From NCBI RefSeq assembly GCF_033547095.1, contig NZ_CP137852.1:923501-987500 (forward strand): DNA of 64,000 nt, in the 5' to 3' direction. This DNA is from Sediminicoccus rosea. GTDB lineage: Bacteria; Pseudomonadota; Alphaproteobacteria; Acetobacterales; Acetobacteraceae. The notes below the pieces were generated by a model, which was given only the letters and a program-made list of their open reading frames with translations, did not search any database and had not been told where the DNA came from. Position numbers and translations under genes: made by a program. This document shows, piece after piece, positions 28,824-38,181 of this stretch. Each line of letters starts with the position of its first letter. Within the stretch, counting starts at the first letter, position 1.

Positions 28824-30908
28824 TCAGGCGGCCTTCACCTCCGCGAGGAAGCGGCCCAGCTCCGCCTGGGTCGAGGCCGCGTAGCGCGACAATTCGCCCG
28901 CCGCCTCGTGCACCTGGCCCGCCGCGCTGCCGGTGGCGGCGGCGAGGCCGCTCACGGCGCCGATGCTGTCGGTCACCGCGCGCGTGCCGGTGGCCACTTC
29001 CTGCACATGGCCGCTGATGGCGCGCGTCGCCCCCTCCTGCCGCTCGACCGAGGCGGCGATGGCGGCGGTGATCTCGCTCACCTGCGTCACCGTGCCGGCG
29101 ACGCCGCGGATCGCGGTCACCGCATCCGTCGTCGCGGCCTGGATCTGGCCGATCTGCGAGGCGATCTCCTCCGTCGCCTTGGCCGTCTGCTCGGCCAGGG
29201 TCTTCACCTCGCCGGCGACGACGGCGAAGCCCTTGCCGGCCTCGCCCGCGCGGGCGGCCTCGATCGTCGCGTTGAGCGCCAGCAGGTTGGTCTGCGCGGC
29301 GATCTGGCGGATCAGCGTCACCACCTCGGTGATGCGCGTGGCACCGGCGGCCAGCTCCCGCACCACGCCGTCGGTGCGGTGGCTCTCGGCCACGGCGGCA
29401 TCCACGACGCTGCGGGACTGCAGCACCTGGCGCGTGATCTCGCCGATGGAGGCGGTGAGTTCCTCCGCGCCGGCCGCCACGCTCTCGATGCAGCCGCGGC
29501 TGCTTTCGGCGGCGCGGGCGATGGCGCCGGCCTCGGCCTGGCTCTGCTCGGCCGTGCCGGTCATGGCGGCGGCATTGGCCTCCAGCTGCGTCGCGGCGGC
29601 GGCCAGCGCGCCGACCAGTTCGCCGACCCGCGCCTCGAAGCCGTCGGTCGCGCGGCTCAGCGTCTCGGCGCGGGCGAGGCGGGCGGCCTGGCTCGCGGCC
29701 TGCTCGGCGGCCAGGCGCTCGCCCTCGATCAGCCCGTCCTTGAAGTGCTGCACGGCGCGGGCGATGGCGCCGATCTCATTCGCGCGCTCCTGGTCCGGGA
29801 TCTCGACGGCGAGGTCGCGCGCGGCGAGGCGGTCCATCGCCGCGGTGGCGCGGGCCAGCGGGCGCAGCACCAGGCGCTGCGTGGCGATCAGCCCGCCCGC
29901 CGCCAGCAGCAGCGCCAGAGCCAGCAGGGCGAGGCCGCCGAACAGGCCCCAGGCGGCCTGCGCCTTGCTGGCGCGGGCATGCGCCACCAGGGCATCGAAG
30001 GCGGCATTGGGCACGGTGTTCACGCTGGCGAGGCCGGCGACCTGGGGGTCGCGGAAGGCGGCCTGCTCCATCTCCGCCCGCTGGCCGCGCAGCAGGGTCT
30101 GCATCAGAGGCGGCCGGGCGGTGGCCAGGGCGCCGGTCACCATGGGCGCGGCGGTGCCCATCGCTGCCCGCAATTCGGGCGGGCCGGCGGGGGCGGCGCG
30201 TTCGAGCTGCGCCCATGCGGCATCAATCAGGCCCTGGGCCCGCAGCGCGGCCATGGCCTCCTCCGGCGTCCAGCCCCGGCCGGCGCTGAGCGCCGAGGAG
30301 ATGGCCAGCGCCACGTCGCCCACGGCGCTGCGGAGCACCCAGCCGGCGCGGCGCATGGCGATCAGCCGGTCCACCGCCGGGTCGTTCCCCAGGGCGAGAT
30401 CCTCCACCGCCTCGGTGATGGCGAGCAGCGTGTTCACATGCGACAGGCTGCCCTCCGCCCAGCGGCGCGAGAGGTCCTGCGGGCGCTGGTCGCGCGGCAG
30501 GCGCAGGGCGGCATCCACGGCGGCGCGCAGCCCCTCGATTTGGCCGCGGCCCTGCTCCAGCCGCGCCGCCTCGGCGGTGAGGCCCGAGGCGCGCAGCGCG
30601 GTGGCGGCGATGGTGCTTGCCGCCTCCGCCTCGGCGCGGCGCGGGCGGATGCGCGTGCCCTCCGGGTCCGGCGCGGGGCCGGCCAGCGCGGTCATGGTCT
30701 CGCCGCGTTCCAGCCGGAGTGCCGCGGCGGCGCGAAACAGCTCCCGCCCCGCCTCGGCCATCTGGACGATGCGTGCCGCCTCGTTGTGGCGGGCCCAGGC
30801 GCGCATCAGGAGTTCCGTGGCGAAGCCAAGGGCGAGCATCGCGAGGAGCCCCAGCGAGAAGCCCAGCAGGATACGGACGGAAAGGCCTTCGAGGGCGCGG
30901 CGGATCAT
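28824..30908 (-). CDS. methyl-accepting chemotaxis protein
   Basis: 694-residue transmembrane chemoreceptor. TM1 is at about residues 11-33, then a large helical periplasmic sensor with many [15 protein letters not shown] segments (nitrate- or CHASE3-like type uncertain). TM2 ([19 protein letters not shown]) lies near 320-340. A HAMP domain ([20 protein letters not shown]) follows, then the cytoplasmic coiled coil with the hairpin tip [20 protein letters not shown], which is highly conserved, and [20 protein letters not shown]. It sits beside catabolic genes and solute receptors and may sense one of their substrates (inference). Confidence 0.95.
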   Translation of the reverse strand: MIRRALEGLSVRILLGFSLGLLAMLALGFATELLMRAWARHNEAARIVQMAEAGRELFRAAAALRLERGETMTALAGPAPDPEGTRIRPRRAEAEAASTIAATALRASGLTAEAARLEQGRGQIEGLRAAVDAALRLPRDQRPQDLSRRWAEGSLSHVNTLLAITEAVEDLALGNDPAVDRLIAMRRAGWVLRSAVGDVALAISSALSAGRGWTPEEAMAALRAQGLIDAAWAQLERAAPAGPPELRAAMGTAAPMVTGALATARPPLMQTLLRGQRAEMEQAAFRDPQVAGLASVNTVPNAAFDALVAHARASKAQAAWGLFGGLALLALALLLAAGGLIATQRLVLRPLARATAAMDRLAARDLAVEIPDQERANEIGAIARAVQHFKDGLIEGERLAAEQAASQAARLARAETLSRATDGFEARVGELVGALAAAATQLEANAAAMTGTAEQSQAEAGAIARAAESSRGCIESVAAGAEELTASIGEITRQVLQSRSVVDAAVAESHRTDGVVRELAAGATRITEVVTLIRQIAAQTNLLALNATIEAARAGEAGKGFAVVAGEVKTLAEQTAKATEEIASQIGQIQAATTDAVTAIRGVAGTVTQVSEITAAIAASVERQEGATRAISGHVQEVATGTRAVTDSIGAVSGLAAATGSAAGQVHEAAGELSRYAASTQAELGRFLAEVKAA

Positions 30909-30990
30909 CGGTCGGCGGGGCTCCGGCGAAACTCAGGGAGCCGCAGCCTAGGCGCGCGAGATTACCCGCCGGTGAACACCGCCCGCGCGC

Positions 30991-31962
30991 CTATTCGCGC
31001 CAGGGATGCTGGTCCCACAGCGCCTGGTAGTTCCGCCGGAGCGCGGTGAGCTCGGCCAGGTATTCCGGGGGCGCCAGGAAGCGCAGCGGCAGGTTCTGCT
31101 GCGTGGCGGCGGCCTGGAAATCGCTGTCGGCCACGGTGCGCTGCACCGAGAGGGCGAGGCGCGCCTGCACCTCGGGCGGCAGGCCGGCCGGCGCGGCCAT
31201 GCCGCGCATCGAGCCCTCCACCACGTCGAAGCCCAGTTCGCGCAGCGTCGGCACCTCGGCCAGCGGCGCCCAGCGGCTGGTGCCCATCTGCGCCAGCGGC
31301 TTCAGCACGCCCTGGCGCATCTCGGCGATGCCCTCGGCCACGTTCATCACGGCCACGGGAATCGCGCGGGACATGAGGTTCTGCTTGACCTGGGCCGAGC
31401 CGCCGAAGGGCACGTGCAGGAAGCGCGCGCCGGATTTCCGCTCCAGCGCCAGCATGGCCAGGTGGTCATCGGAGCCGACGCCGGTGGTGCCATAGCCGAT
31501 GGTCTCGGGCTGGGCGCGGGCGGCGGCGAGCAGGGCGGCGAAATCGTTGATCGGCGAATCGGCGCGCACCCAGATGCCGCCCGGATCGTCCACGATGTTG
31601 CCGATCAGCGTGAAATCCTCGAGCCGGAAGCGCGTGCGGCGCTCGATCGGCAGGGTCACGATGTGGGGCGTGTTGATGAAGCCGATCGTCAGCCCATCCG
31701 GCCGCGCCCGGGCGAGTTCGGTGAAGCCGATCTCGCCGCCCGCGCCGGGGCGGTTCATCACCACCACGGACTGGCCGAGGTCGCGCTCCATGAACCGGGC
31801 GATGGTGCGGGCCGCGAGGTCGGTGCCGCCACCGGCCGCGAAGGCGACGATCATGGTGAGCGGGCGATCGGGCCGCCAGGTTTCCCCTTGGGCCTGGGCC
31901 TGAGGCTGGGGCGGAAGGGCCAGCAGGGCGGGGGCGGCAAGCAGGCTGCGGCGGGTCGTCAT
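30991..31962 (-). CDS. Bug/TTT-family periplasmic solute receptor
   Basis: 323-residue receptor. The signal peptide MTTRRSLLAAPALLALPPQP has a twin-arginine-like RRS. Family segments: RPLTMIVAFAAGGGTDLAAR, VVMNRPGAGGEIGFTELARA, GYGTTGVGSDDHLAM, FLHVPFGGSAQVKQNLM and PTLRELGFDVVEGS. Ligand unknown, with no permease nearby. Upstream of it lies the terminator of the hydrolase gene at 32035. Confidence 0.93.
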   Translation of the reverse strand: MTTRRSLLAAPALLALPPQPQAQAQGETWRPDRPLTMIVAFAAGGGTDLAARTIARFMERDLGQSVVVMNRPGAGGEIGFTELARARPDGLTIGFINTPHIVTLPIERRTRFRLEDFTLIGNIVDDPGGIWVRADSPINDFAALLAAARAQPETIGYGTTGVGSDDHLAMLALERKSGARFLHVPFGGSAQVKQNLMSRAIPVAVMNVAEGIAEMRQGVLKPLAQMGTSRWAPLAEVPTLRELGFDVVEGSMRGMAAPAGLPPEVQARLALSVQRTVADSDFQAAATQQNLPLRFLAPPEYLAELTALRRNYQALWDQHPWRE

Positions 31963-31978
31963 CGGGGCATCCGGTCAA

Positions 31979-32012
31979 GAAAAAGCCGGCCACCGCGGGT
32001 GCGGGGCCGGCT
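31979..32012 (-). terminator. intrinsic terminator of the 32035-32703 gene
   Basis: On the minus strand AGCCGGCC / GGCCGGCT (8 bp, 32012-32005 with 31991-31984) around a 13-base loop, followed by TTTTTC. It lies 22 bases after the hydrolase stop and before the Bug gene. Confidence 0.75.
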
Positions 32013-32034
32013 GGAAGGGGGACGAGGCCAGGTC

Positions 32035-32703
32035 TCAGTCGGCGGCGAGCGCCATCCGGCTGCGGTTCAGCACGGAGAGGACGTGGTCCTCGGCCATGCC
32101 GCTGATGGTTTCCACCTGCTCCGGCGTGAAGACATGGCCGGCATTGGGGATGGTGCGGTAGTCGATGGTGACGCCCTTCTGGGTGTTCAGCTTGTCCACC
32201 AGCTTCTGCACGCTGTTCACCGGAACCAGCTCATCCTCCTCGCCATGCAGGATCAAGCCCGAGCAGGGGCAGGGGGCGAGGAAGCCGAAATCATAATGGC
32301 TGGCCGGCGCGCTGATGGAGATGAAGCCGCCCATCTCGGGCCGGCGCATCAGCAACTGCATGCCGACATAGGAGCCGAAGGAATACCCGGCGGCCCAGAG
32401 CATCGAGGCGTTGGGGTTCACCGTCTGCAGGAAATCGAGCGCCGCCGCGGCGTCGCTGATCTCGCCGATGCCGCCGTCGTAGCGGCCCTGGCTCTTGCCG
32501 ACGCCACGGAAGTTGAAGCGGAGGACCGAGAAGCCCATCGCCTGGAACTTGCCGTAGAGGCTGTGGACCACGCGGTTGTTCATCGTCCCGCCATGCAGCG
32601 GGTGGGGATGGAGCAGCAGCGCGACGGGGGCGTTGGGGCGCTTGGCGTGGTGATAGCGGCCTTCGAGGCGGCCATCGGGCCCGGCGAACATGACTTCAGG
32701 CAT
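32035..32703 (-). CDS. alpha/beta hydrolase (COG2945-like)
   Basis: 222-residue serine hydrolase beginning MPEVMFAGPDGRLEGRYHHA. Features: LLLHPHPLHGGTMNNRVVHS, NFRGVGKSQGRYDGGIGE, nucleophile elbow GYSFGS, HGEEDELVPVNSV with the acid residue, and the catalytic His in IPNAGHVFTPEQ. Length and motif order match the COG2945 group of small hydrolases (esterase role assumed). The ATG at 32703 has AAGGACACG upstream. The longer frame adds about 104 residues of low-quality sequence and is rejected. It is the last gene before the gene-free interval 32704-33331. Confidence 0.9.
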   Translation of the reverse strand: MPEVMFAGPDGRLEGRYHHAKRPNAPVALLLHPHPLHGGTMNNRVVHSLYGKFQAMGFSVLRFNFRGVGKSQGRYDGGIGEISDAAAALDFLQTVNPNASMLWAAGYSFGSYVGMQLLMRRPEMGGFISISAPASHYDFGFLAPCPCSGLILHGEEDELVPVNSVQKLVDKLNTQKGVTIDYRTIPNAGHVFTPEQVETISGMAEDHVLSVLNRSRMALAAD

Positions 32704-33331
32704 CGTGTCCTTGTGTCCGTTTCTTCGGTTGGGCGGCACGGCCGGGCCGGGGGAGCCCGTCATGCTGCCGAATATGCGGCCAATGCCCCGCAACTGACCT
32801 GGCCGCTGCCCGTCTGCCTGCCCGGCCCCCCGGCACCGGATGGGGCAGGAGGAGGGCAGGGCAGACGGGCAGCAGCAGGCCCGCTTGGGCGATCCTGACG
32901 CGAAGTTCTGCCATGGCATGCACGCTTGACGCGCGCTGCCACCGCCTGCACCATCTTGCCCGCCGGTGAATGCCCCGGCATGCCGATCCATGCATGGCCC
33001 CGCCCGATTTTTCAAATTTCGGCCGGAAAAACAATCGCTTCAAGAGTCGTTCCGGCTCACTCCGGCGCGACGGCGGCATCATACGCATTCGCGGTTGCGT
33101 TTCATAATGGATTCACACAGCGAATTGCATGGCTGGGTCCGTGCCAGCGCATGGCGCGCCAATTCGCATGCGGAATCTTTCCCGCGCCCCGGTTTTTTGA
33201 TGCAGACTGCCCGTCGGCATCGGGACATCCCGTGAAAATCGCGACCGCGAAGCGGCGCTCCGCCTCAGGCGCCCCTCCGCGATTCCGGTCGTGGACGGCG
33301 CCCGATGCGGTTTGAGGAAGGAGTGCAGGCC
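32704..33331. other. 628-base gene-poor divergent intergenic region
   Basis: Between the minus-strand hydrolase gene and the plus-strand IscR-like gene. Short reading frames (for example 32926-33315 +) lack coding character. It holds a strong hairpin (32805-32873), an 8-bp inverted repeat GCGAATTG/CAATTCGC at 33120-33127 and 33160-33167, a CGGGACATCCCG palindrome at 33221-33232, and AT-richer tracts (33007-33045, 33100-33115) unlike the surrounding DNA. Confidence 0.6.
32805..32873. ncRNA. candidate structured RNA / long hairpin
   Basis: Arms 32805-32823 and 32854-32873 pair over 14 bp perfectly (GCTGCCCGTCTGCC with its complement), then a one-base bulge and 5 more bp. The 30-base loop itself contains CCCC and GGGG blocks that could pair. 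It could be a small RNA, a transcript end or a decayed mobile-element tip. Not assigned to any known RNA family; an SRP RNA motif was looked for and not seen. Confidence 0.35.
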
Positions 33332-33826
33332 ATGCGCCTGTCAACGCGCGGCCGATACGCCGTGATGGCGATGGTGGAATTGGCGGCCCGGCAGGATCGT
33401 GCGCCCAAGCCGCCCGCCGCGAAATCGACGCCGCCCGTCAGCCTGGCGGAGATCGCGGCCGCGCAGATGCTCTCCCTTGCCTATCTCGAGCAGCTCTTCG
33501 GCCCGCTGCGCCGCGCGGGCCTGGTCGCCTCGGCCCGCGGGCCGGGGGGCGGCTATCGCCTCGCGCGCCCGGCCGAGCAGATCAGCATCTCCGCCATCGT
33601 GGACGCGGTGGACGAGCCGATCCGCGCGACCCGCTGCGAGGATGGCGCGCCCGGCTGCATTGCGGGCCGGCGCTGCATCACGCATGACCTCTGGGCCGAG
33701 CTGGGCGAGCAGATCCGCCTCTTCCTCGACGGCCTCTCGCTGCAGGATGTCGTGCAGGGCCGTGTGCTGGGCCGTGCCGTGGCGCCCGCCCAGGCCGAGA
33801 AGGCCGCGGAATTGACGCGCGCCTGA
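33332..33826 (+). CDS. Rrf2-family Fe-S regulator, IscR-like
   Basis: 164-residue winged-helix regulator beginning MRLSTRGRYAVMAMVELAAR. The recognition helix region is LSLAYLEQLFGPLRRAGLV with the wing ARGPGGGYRLARP. The three cluster cysteines Cys102, Cys109 and Cys115, followed by ITHDLW (His118), match the [2Fe-2S] site of IscR, with one extra residue between the first two. It is followed 22 bases later by a cysteine desulfurase, so it probably controls Fe-S assembly. Start with AAGGAG upstream; an earlier in-frame ATG at 33305 is unneeded. Confidence 0.9.
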   Translation: MRLSTRGRYAVMAMVELAARQDRAPKPPAAKSTPPVSLAEIAAAQMLSLAYLEQLFGPLRRAGLVASARGPGGGYRLARPAEQISISAIVDAVDEPIRATRCEDGAPGCIAGRRCITHDLWAELGEQIRLFLDGLSLQDVVQGRVLGRAVAPAQAEKAAELTRA

Positions 33827-33848
33827 TCCGGCGGGAAAGGGCACGGCC

Positions 33849-34940
33849 ATGACCGTGCCCCTCGACCTCGACGCCAATGCCACCGAACCGCTGCGCCCCG
33901 CCGCGCGGACCGCGCTGCTGGCCGCGCTGGAGGGTGGGGGCAATCCCTCCTCCATCCATGGCGGCGGGCGCACCGCGCGCCGCGCGGTGGAGGCGGCCAG
34001 GCGGGCGGTCGCCACCCGTTTCGGCGTGGCGCCGGGCGATGTCGTCTTCACCTCGGGCGGCACCGAGGCCAATGCGGTGGCCCTCCATGGCCTTGGCGCC
34101 GGCCGCCGCATCCTGGTGGGCGCCACCGAGCACCCGGCGGTGCAGGCCGCGGCACCCGGCGCCGAGATCCTGCCGGTGCTGGCGGATGGCACGCTCGACC
34201 TCGCGGCGCTGGAGGCGGCGCTGGCCGCGGGCGGGCCGGCGCTGGTCTGCGTGATGGCCGCCAACAACGAGACGGGTGTGCTGCACCCGCTGGGCGAGGT
34301 TGCAGCGCTCTGCCGCGCCCATGGCGCGCTCCTGCATGTGGATGCGGTGCAGGCCGCCGGGCGCATGGCGATGGACCTCGCCGGCTGGGGGGCGGCGAGC
34401 GTGGCCCTCTCCGGCCACAAGCTGGGCGGCGCGCCCGGGGCGGGGGCGCTGATCCTGGCCCCGGGGCTGCATCTGCCGGCGCTGATCGCGGGTGGCGGGC
34501 AGGAGCGCGGGCGGCGTGGCGGGACCGAGCCGCTGCCGGCCATCGCGGCCCTCGGCGGCGCGTTGGAGGAAAGCTACGACGCGCCGCGCATCGCGGCGCT
34601 GCGCGAGGCGATCGAGGTGGGGCTGCGGGCGCTTGATGCGGGCATCATCATCGCGGGGCAGGCGGCGCCGCGCCTGCCCAACACCACGCTGGCCGTGCTG
34701 CCGGGGGTGCCGGCGGAGACGCAGGTCATCGCGCTCGACCTCGCGGGGGTGCGGGTTTCGGCGGGGGCGGCCTGTTCGTCGGGGAAGGTCACCGCCTCGC
34801 CCGTGCTGCGGGCGATGGGATTCGGGGCGGAGGCGGGCCATGGCATCCGCGTCTCGTTGCCCTGGAATGCGCCGGAGGAGGCGCCGCAGCGCTTCCTCGC
34901 GGCCTACGCGGCCATGCTCGACCGCATCAGACGGCGCTAG
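33849..34940 (+). CDS. cysteine desulfurase (IscS/NifS-like)
   Basis: 363-residue PLP enzyme that removes sulfur from cysteine for Fe-S cluster assembly. Features: LDANATEPLRPAA, GGNPSSIHGGGRTARRAVEA, FTSGGTEANAVAL, HVDAVQAAGRMAMDL, PLP-Lys191 in SGHKLGGAPG, and the mobile active-site Cys309 in SAGAACSSGKVTASPVL. It follows the IscR-like gene with 22 bases between. No iscU, iscA or SUF genes follow; the next gene is convergent and its stop shares CTAG with this one. Confidence 0.93.
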   Translation: MTVPLDLDANATEPLRPAARTALLAALEGGGNPSSIHGGGRTARRAVEAARRAVATRFGVAPGDVVFTSGGTEANAVALHGLGAGRRILVGATEHPAVQAAAPGAEILPVLADGTLDLAALEAALAAGGPALVCVMAANNETGVLHPLGEVAALCRAHGALLHVDAVQAAGRMAMDLAGWGAASVALSGHKLGGAPGAGALILAPGLHLPALIAGGGQERGRRGGTEPLPAIAALGGALEESYDAPRIAALREAIEVGLRALDAGIIIAGQAAPRLPNTTLAVLPGVPAETQVIALDLAGVRVSAGAACSSGKVTASPVLRAMGFGAEAGHGIRVSLPWNAPEEAPQRFLAAYAAMLDRIRRR

Positions 34941-35866
34941 CGCGTGGGGACCGGCGGGTCCTGGCTGTAGTCGTAGAAGCCGCGGCCCGTCTTGCGGCCA
35001 TACCAGCCGGCTTCCACGTATTTCACCAGGAGCGGGCAGGGGCGGTACTTGCTGTCCGACAGCCCGTCATAGAGCACCTGCATGATGGAAAGGCAGGTGT
35101 CGAGGCCGATGAAATCCGCCAGCTCCAGCGGGCCCATCGGGTGGTTCGCGCCGAGGCGCATGGCCGTGTCGATGGAGCGGATGTCGCCCACGCCCTCATA
35201 CAGGGCATAGACCGCCTCGTTGATCATCGGGACCAGGATGCGGTTCACGATGAAGGCGGGGAAGTCCTCGCTCGTCGCGGTCTGCTTGCCCAGGCGCTTG
35301 GCCAGCGCATCCACCGCGCGGAAGGTCGGCTCGTCGGTGGCGATGCCGCGGATGATCTCCACCAGCTTCATGATCGGCACGGGATTCATGAAGTGCATGC
35401 CGATGAACTTCTCAGGCCGGTCGGTGCCGGCGCCGAGACGCGTGATCGAGATGCTGCTGGTGTTCGACGCCACCATGGCGGAGGGCTTGAGGTGCGGCAC
35501 CAGCGCCTTGAAGACCTCGTGCTTGACGGCTTCCTTCTCGGTCGCCGCCTCGATCACGAAATCCGTGCCGCCGAAGCTCGCATAATCGGTGCTGGTGGTG
35601 ATCAGCCCAAGCGCCGCGTCGCGCTGCTCGGGCGTGATCAGCTTGCGGCCGATCTGGCGCTCCATGTTGCGCGCGATGGTGGCGAGCGCCTTGTCGAGCG
35701 CCGCCGGGCTGATGTCCACCATCGCGACCGGAAGGCCCGCCAGCGAACAGACATGGGCGATGCCATTGCCCATCTGCCCCGCGCCGATGATGCCGACCGA
35801 GGCGATCTCGGGGATGTCGAGCAGCGCGTCCGGCATGTCGGCGCTGCTGGCGATGCGGACCGACAT
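34937..35866 (-). CDS. 3-hydroxybutyryl-CoA dehydrogenase
   Basis: 309-residue NAD-dependent 3-hydroxyacyl-CoA dehydrogenase. The Rossmann GAGQMGNGIAHVCS is at about residues 28-41. The second block SSISITRLGAGTDRPEKFIGMHFMNPVP carries the catalytic His, and FIVNRILVPMINEAV with LGANHPMGPLELADFIGLD follows. This matches PaaH/Hbd-type enzymes of butyrate, PHB or phenylacetate metabolism. Its ATG overlaps the etfA stop (TGATG), giving operon etfB-etfA-hbd; electron transfer flavoprotein next to it suggests fatty-acid oxidation. Confidence 0.94.
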   Translation of the reverse strand: MSVRIASSADMPDALLDIPEIASVGIIGAGQMGNGIAHVCSLAGLPVAMVDISPAALDKALATIARNMERQIGRKLITPEQRDAALGLITTSTDYASFGGTDFVIEAATEKEAVKHEVFKALVPHLKPSAMVASNTSSISITRLGAGTDRPEKFIGMHFMNPVPIMKLVEIIRGIATDEPTFRAVDALAKRLGKQTATSEDFPAFIVNRILVPMINEAVYALYEGVGDIRSIDTAMRLGANHPMGPLELADFIGLDTCLSIMQVLYDGLSDSKYRPCPLLVKYVEAGWYGRKTGRGFYDYSQDPPVPTR

Positions 35867-36804
35867 CAGGCGGGCTTGCCGAGTTCGGCCTCGAATTCCG
35901 GCAGCGCCTTGAAGAGATCGGCGACCAGCCCGTAATCCGCGACCTGGAAGATCGGCGCCTCTTCATCCTTGTTGATGGCGACGATGATCTTGCTGTCCTT
36001 CATGCCGGCGAGATGCTGGATCGCGCCCGAGATGCCGACGGCGATGTAGAGATCCGGCGCCACGATCTTGCCGGTCTGGCCCACCTGGTGGTCGTTGGGC
36101 GCATAGCCCGCATCCACCGCGGCGCGCGAGGCGCCGACGGCGGCGCCCAGCAGATCCGCCACCTTCTCGATCAGGTGGAAGTTCTCGGCCGAGCCCATGG
36201 CGCGGCCGCCGGAGACGACGACCTTGGCGGCGGTGAGTTCCGGGCGCTCGCTCTTGCTCACCTCGGCGCCGACGAAGCTCGACGTGCCGGGGTTCGCGGC
36301 GGCGGCGACGGCCTCAATGGCGGCGCTGCCGCCCGTGGCGGGCACCGGGTCGAAGCTGGCGGCGCGGATGGTCATCACCTTCTTCGCGTCGCTGCTCTTC
36401 ACCGTGGCCAGCGCATTGCCGGCATAGATGGGGCGCACGAAGGTGTCGGCATCCACCACGCCCGAGACGTCGCTGATCGGCTGCACGTCGAGCAGGGCGG
36501 CCACGCGCGGCATCACGTTCTTGCCGGCGGCGGAAGCGGGCGCGGCCAGGTGGCTGTAGCCGGGCGCGAGCTGCACCAGCAGGGCGGCCAGCGGCTCGGC
36601 GAGGCGGTTGGCGAGGGACGCATCCTCGCAGAGGAGGACCTTGGCGACACCGGGCATGGCGGCGGCGGCGGGCGCCGCGGCGGCGGCACCCTCACCCAGC
36701 ACCAGCACATGGACTTCGCCCAGCTTGCCGCAGGCGGCCACGGCGCTGCGCGTGGGCTGCGAGACGGCGCGGCCGTCGTGGTCGGCGAGAAGGAGGACAG
36801 CCAT
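35866..36804 (-). CDS. etfA: electron transfer flavoprotein alpha subunit
   Basis: 312-residue FAD-binding subunit of ETF. Features: N-terminal [78 protein letters not shown] and [21 protein letters not shown]. These are the family's FAD site and the beta-strand following it. It moves electrons from acyl-CoA dehydrogenases to ETF-QO. etfB ends 2 bases before this ATG. Confidence 0.97.
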   Translation of the reverse strand: MAVLLLADHDGRAVSQPTRSAVAACGKLGEVHVLVLGEGAAAAAPAAAAMPGVAKVLLCEDASLANRLAEPLAALLVQLAPGYSHLAAPASAAGKNVMPRVAALLDVQPISDVSGVVDADTFVRPIYAGNALATVKSSDAKKVMTIRAASFDPVPATGGSAAIEAVAAAANPGTSSFVGAEVSKSERPELTAAKVVVSGGRAMGSAENFHLIEKVADLLGAAVGASRAAVDAGYAPNDHQVGQTGKIVAPDLYIAVGISGAIQHLAGMKDSKIIVAINKDEEAPIFQVADYGLVADLFKALPEFEAELGKPA

Positions 36805-36805
36805 C

Positions 36806-37555
36806 TCAGATCACCTTCGCTTCGTTGCGGAGCTTCTGCACCAGCTCCTGGATCGAGCTCACCTTGGCGCCGGCCTGGCGCTTGCCCGGCTCCTCCACGC
36901 GCAGCACCGTCAGGCGCGGCGTCGGGTCCACGCCGAGATCGGCGGGCTTCACGGTATCGATGGTCTTCTTGCGCGCCTTCATGATGTTGGGCAGCGAGGC
37001 GTAGCGCGGCTCGTTCAGGCGGAGGTCGGCCGTCACGATGGCGGGCAGCGTCAGCTTCACCGTCTCCAGGCCGCCATCCACCTCGCGCGTGACGAGGATC
37101 GACGCGCCCTCGACCTCGACCTTGCTGGCGAAGGTGCCCTGCGGCCAGCCCATCAGGGCCGCCAGCATCTGGCCGGTGGCGTTCATGTCGTCGTCGATGG
37201 CCTGCTTGCCGAGGATGACGAGGTCGGGCGATTCCTTGGCGATGATCGCCTTCAGGATCTTGGCGACGGCGATCGGCTCGAGCGTGCCGTCATGCTCGAC
37301 CAGGATGCCCCGATCGGCGCCCATGGCGAGCGCGGTGCGGATCTGCTCGGCCGCGGCGGCCGGGCCGGCCGAGACCGCGATGATCTCGGTGGCGATGCCC
37401 TTTTCCTTGAGGCGGACCGCTTCCTCGACGGCGATTTCGTCGAAGGGGTTCATGGACATCTTCACGTTGGCCGTCTCAACGCCCGTATTGTCCGCCTTCA
37501 CGCGGACCTTGACGTTGTAATCAACCACCCGCTTGACCGGGACGAGGAGCTTCAT
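36806..37555 (-). CDS. etfB: electron transfer flavoprotein beta subunit
   Basis: 249-residue AMP-binding subunit. It begins [20 protein letters not shown] and contains [59 protein letters not shown] and [20 protein letters not shown]. The ATG at 37555 gives the canonical N-terminus; the longer frame runs into the XRE gene and is rejected. First gene of the etfB-etfA-hbd operon. Confidence 0.97.
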   Translation of the reverse strand: MKLLVPVKRVVDYNVKVRVKADNTGVETANVKMSMNPFDEIAVEEAVRLKEKGIATEIIAVSAGPAAAAEQIRTALAMGADRGILVEHDGTLEPIAVAKILKAIIAKESPDLVILGKQAIDDDMNATGQMLAALMGWPQGTFASKVEVEGASILVTREVDGGLETVKLTLPAIVTADLRLNEPRYASLPNIMKARKKTIDTVKPADLGVDPTPRLTVLRVEEPGKRQAGAKVSSIQELVQKLRNEAKVI

Positions 37556-37650
37556 GGCCGGTTGCGCCTTCTTTCCTGACTGGCTTTGCTGCACTGCCGA
37601 ATGACGCCAGACCCTAGCCACGGCCCGGGGGGAGGGCAAGTGAGCGACCT

Positions 37651-38010
37651 CTAATCTGGGGGGCTTTCGAGAAGGGCAAGGAGGGCGGCGACCCGTGCCT
37701 CCGGCAGGTCCCGGATGGTCCGGGCGAGGCGATTGGCCAGTTCCGTGGCCATGGGGGAAAGCCCGGCCGTGTCCACCACCACGCGCGGATGGGAGAGGCG
37801 CGCCAGGCGCACCAGTTCCTCGGCATCGTCCCAGATCAGGCCGAAATGCTCGTTCACCTGGTGGATCAGCCCGGCCGAGGGGCGGCCGCGCTTGCCGTGC
37901 TCCAGCGCCGAGAGATAGGCGGGGGAGACATGCAGCGCGGTGGCGAGCTCGGTCAGCGAGATGCCGTGCTGCTCGCGGAGTTCGCGGAGTCTCTTTCCGA
38001 ACGGCGTCAT
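37651..38010 (-). CDS. XRE-family transcriptional regulator
   Basis: 119-residue protein. The HTH_3 domain at residues 5-60 ([40 protein letters not shown]) is followed by a C-terminal helical part with two leucine-rich helices. It probably binds DNA as a dimer. No toxin partner lies next to it. It is divergent from the Bug gene at 38182 with about 170 bases between. Its target is unknown. Confidence 0.88.
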   Translation of the reverse strand: MTPFGKRLRELREQHGISLTELATALHVSPAYLSALEHGKRGRPSAGLIHQVNEHFGLIWDDAEELVRLARLSHPRVVVDTAGLSPMATELANRLARTIRDLPEARVAALLALLESPPD

Positions 38011-38181
38011 GGAGGGCCTTGCCGGTCACGGGACCGCCGCGAGCCATGGCGGGAAGCTCCCGGCCTCGTCAAGCCGGCCGTGGGCCAGGGAGGGGCGTTT
38101 CGGCCAGCGGTCCAGGAGGCGTCTTCCGTGTTGGATGGAGGACCGGCGGCTGCTAGCCTCGGCGCCCGGGAGGATGTGAAC

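Noticed and set aside
32926-33315. Plus-strand open frame in the gene-free region
   Set aside because: Codon use is not GC3-biased like its neighbours, and no family or ribosome site is seen.
37651-38010. Antitoxin of a toxin-antitoxin pair
   Set aside because: The XRE protein has no toxin partner on either side.
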